From a virus: DNA of 39,052 nucleotides. Positions 39,020 through 39,052 of this stretch are shown here, piece after piece (the first letter of the stretch is position 1; every line of letters begins with the position of its first letter). The DNA is taken from positions 1 to 39,052 of IMG/VR virus record IMGVR_UViG_3300045995_000561; one strand, 5' to 3'. The translations under genes and the position numbers were made by a program. The notes below the pieces were generated by a model that searched no databases, was not told the DNA's origin, and saw only the letters and a program-made list of their open reading frames with translations.

Positions 39020-39052
39020 TTGATTCTGCCTGCGGAAGGAAATGCTTTTGGC

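Larger units (their letters stand above)
38736..39052. promoter_or_regulatory. Non-coding control region at right edge
   Basis: 317 bases with no convincing gene on either strand. It is AT-richer than the coding part and holds a TTGACA (38837-38842) in an A/T-rich setting, a TATATA-like box on the minus strand near 38775, a 16-bp palindrome, GTTAGC copies and a 12-bp direct repeat. A promoter for the minus-strand late operon is expected here, but no correctly spaced -35/-10 pair was found for it. An origin, operator or cos-related site is also possible. Confidence 0.5.

Noticed and set aside
39007-39052. Plus-strand gene starting at the right edge
   Set aside because: Fewer than 16 codons are visible and no well-spaced ribosome binding site was found.

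Overview
This window is most of the structural half of a tailed double-stranded DNA phage (siphovirus type) that very probably infects an actinobacterium. The host inference rests on gene families typical of actinobacteriophages: a DUF5047-type tail protein, a DUF6582-like small protein, a thermonuclease-fold protein of the 'NARE' type, and many tightly overlapping genes. G+C looks moderately high by eye (mid to upper fifties percent, not computed). No integrase, tRNA gene, rRNA gene or CRISPR array was seen. All convincing genes lie on the minus strand, so the transcript reads from right to left. Most junctions are ATGA, GTGA or TGATG overlaps, which suggests one long late operon.

Reading with transcription: the right edge (38736-39052) is non-coding and rich in small repeats, including a 16-bp perfect palindrome and a 12-bp direct repeat, and is probably a control region. 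Then comes packaging: two small proteins (the second a candidate small terminase), the large terminase, a DNA methyltransferase with an inserted HTH-like segment, a thermonuclease-fold protein, a 26-residue Cys-rich peptide and an HNH nuclease. A string of very small proteins (34534-33033) leads to portal, HK97-type protease and HK97-type major capsid protein.

An accessory block follows the capsid gene: an endonuclease VII/HNH gene bracketed by two hairpins, then a probable modification island (glycosyltransferase-like, SAM methyltransferase, small unknown, GT4 glycosyltransferase). Next is a long run of probable fibre and adhesion genes (25839-14642). It includes a LamG/Fn3/beta-helix spike-like protein and two very large proteins built from an 18-residue repeat (about 51 units in one, about 20 in the other). 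These genes sit between the capsid gene and the neck genes, so at least some may decorate the head rather than the tail tip.

The neck and tail follow: head-tail connector, probable tail terminator, two duplicated small genes, tail tube protein, tail assembly chaperone with a probable -1 frameshift, HK97 gp10-like protein, a 2035-residue tape measure protein with two candidate cell-wall-degrading domains and two internal repeat arrays, a large minor tail protein, a DUF5047 tail protein and a partial minor tail gene at the left edge. Lysis, replication and regulatory genes are outside the window.
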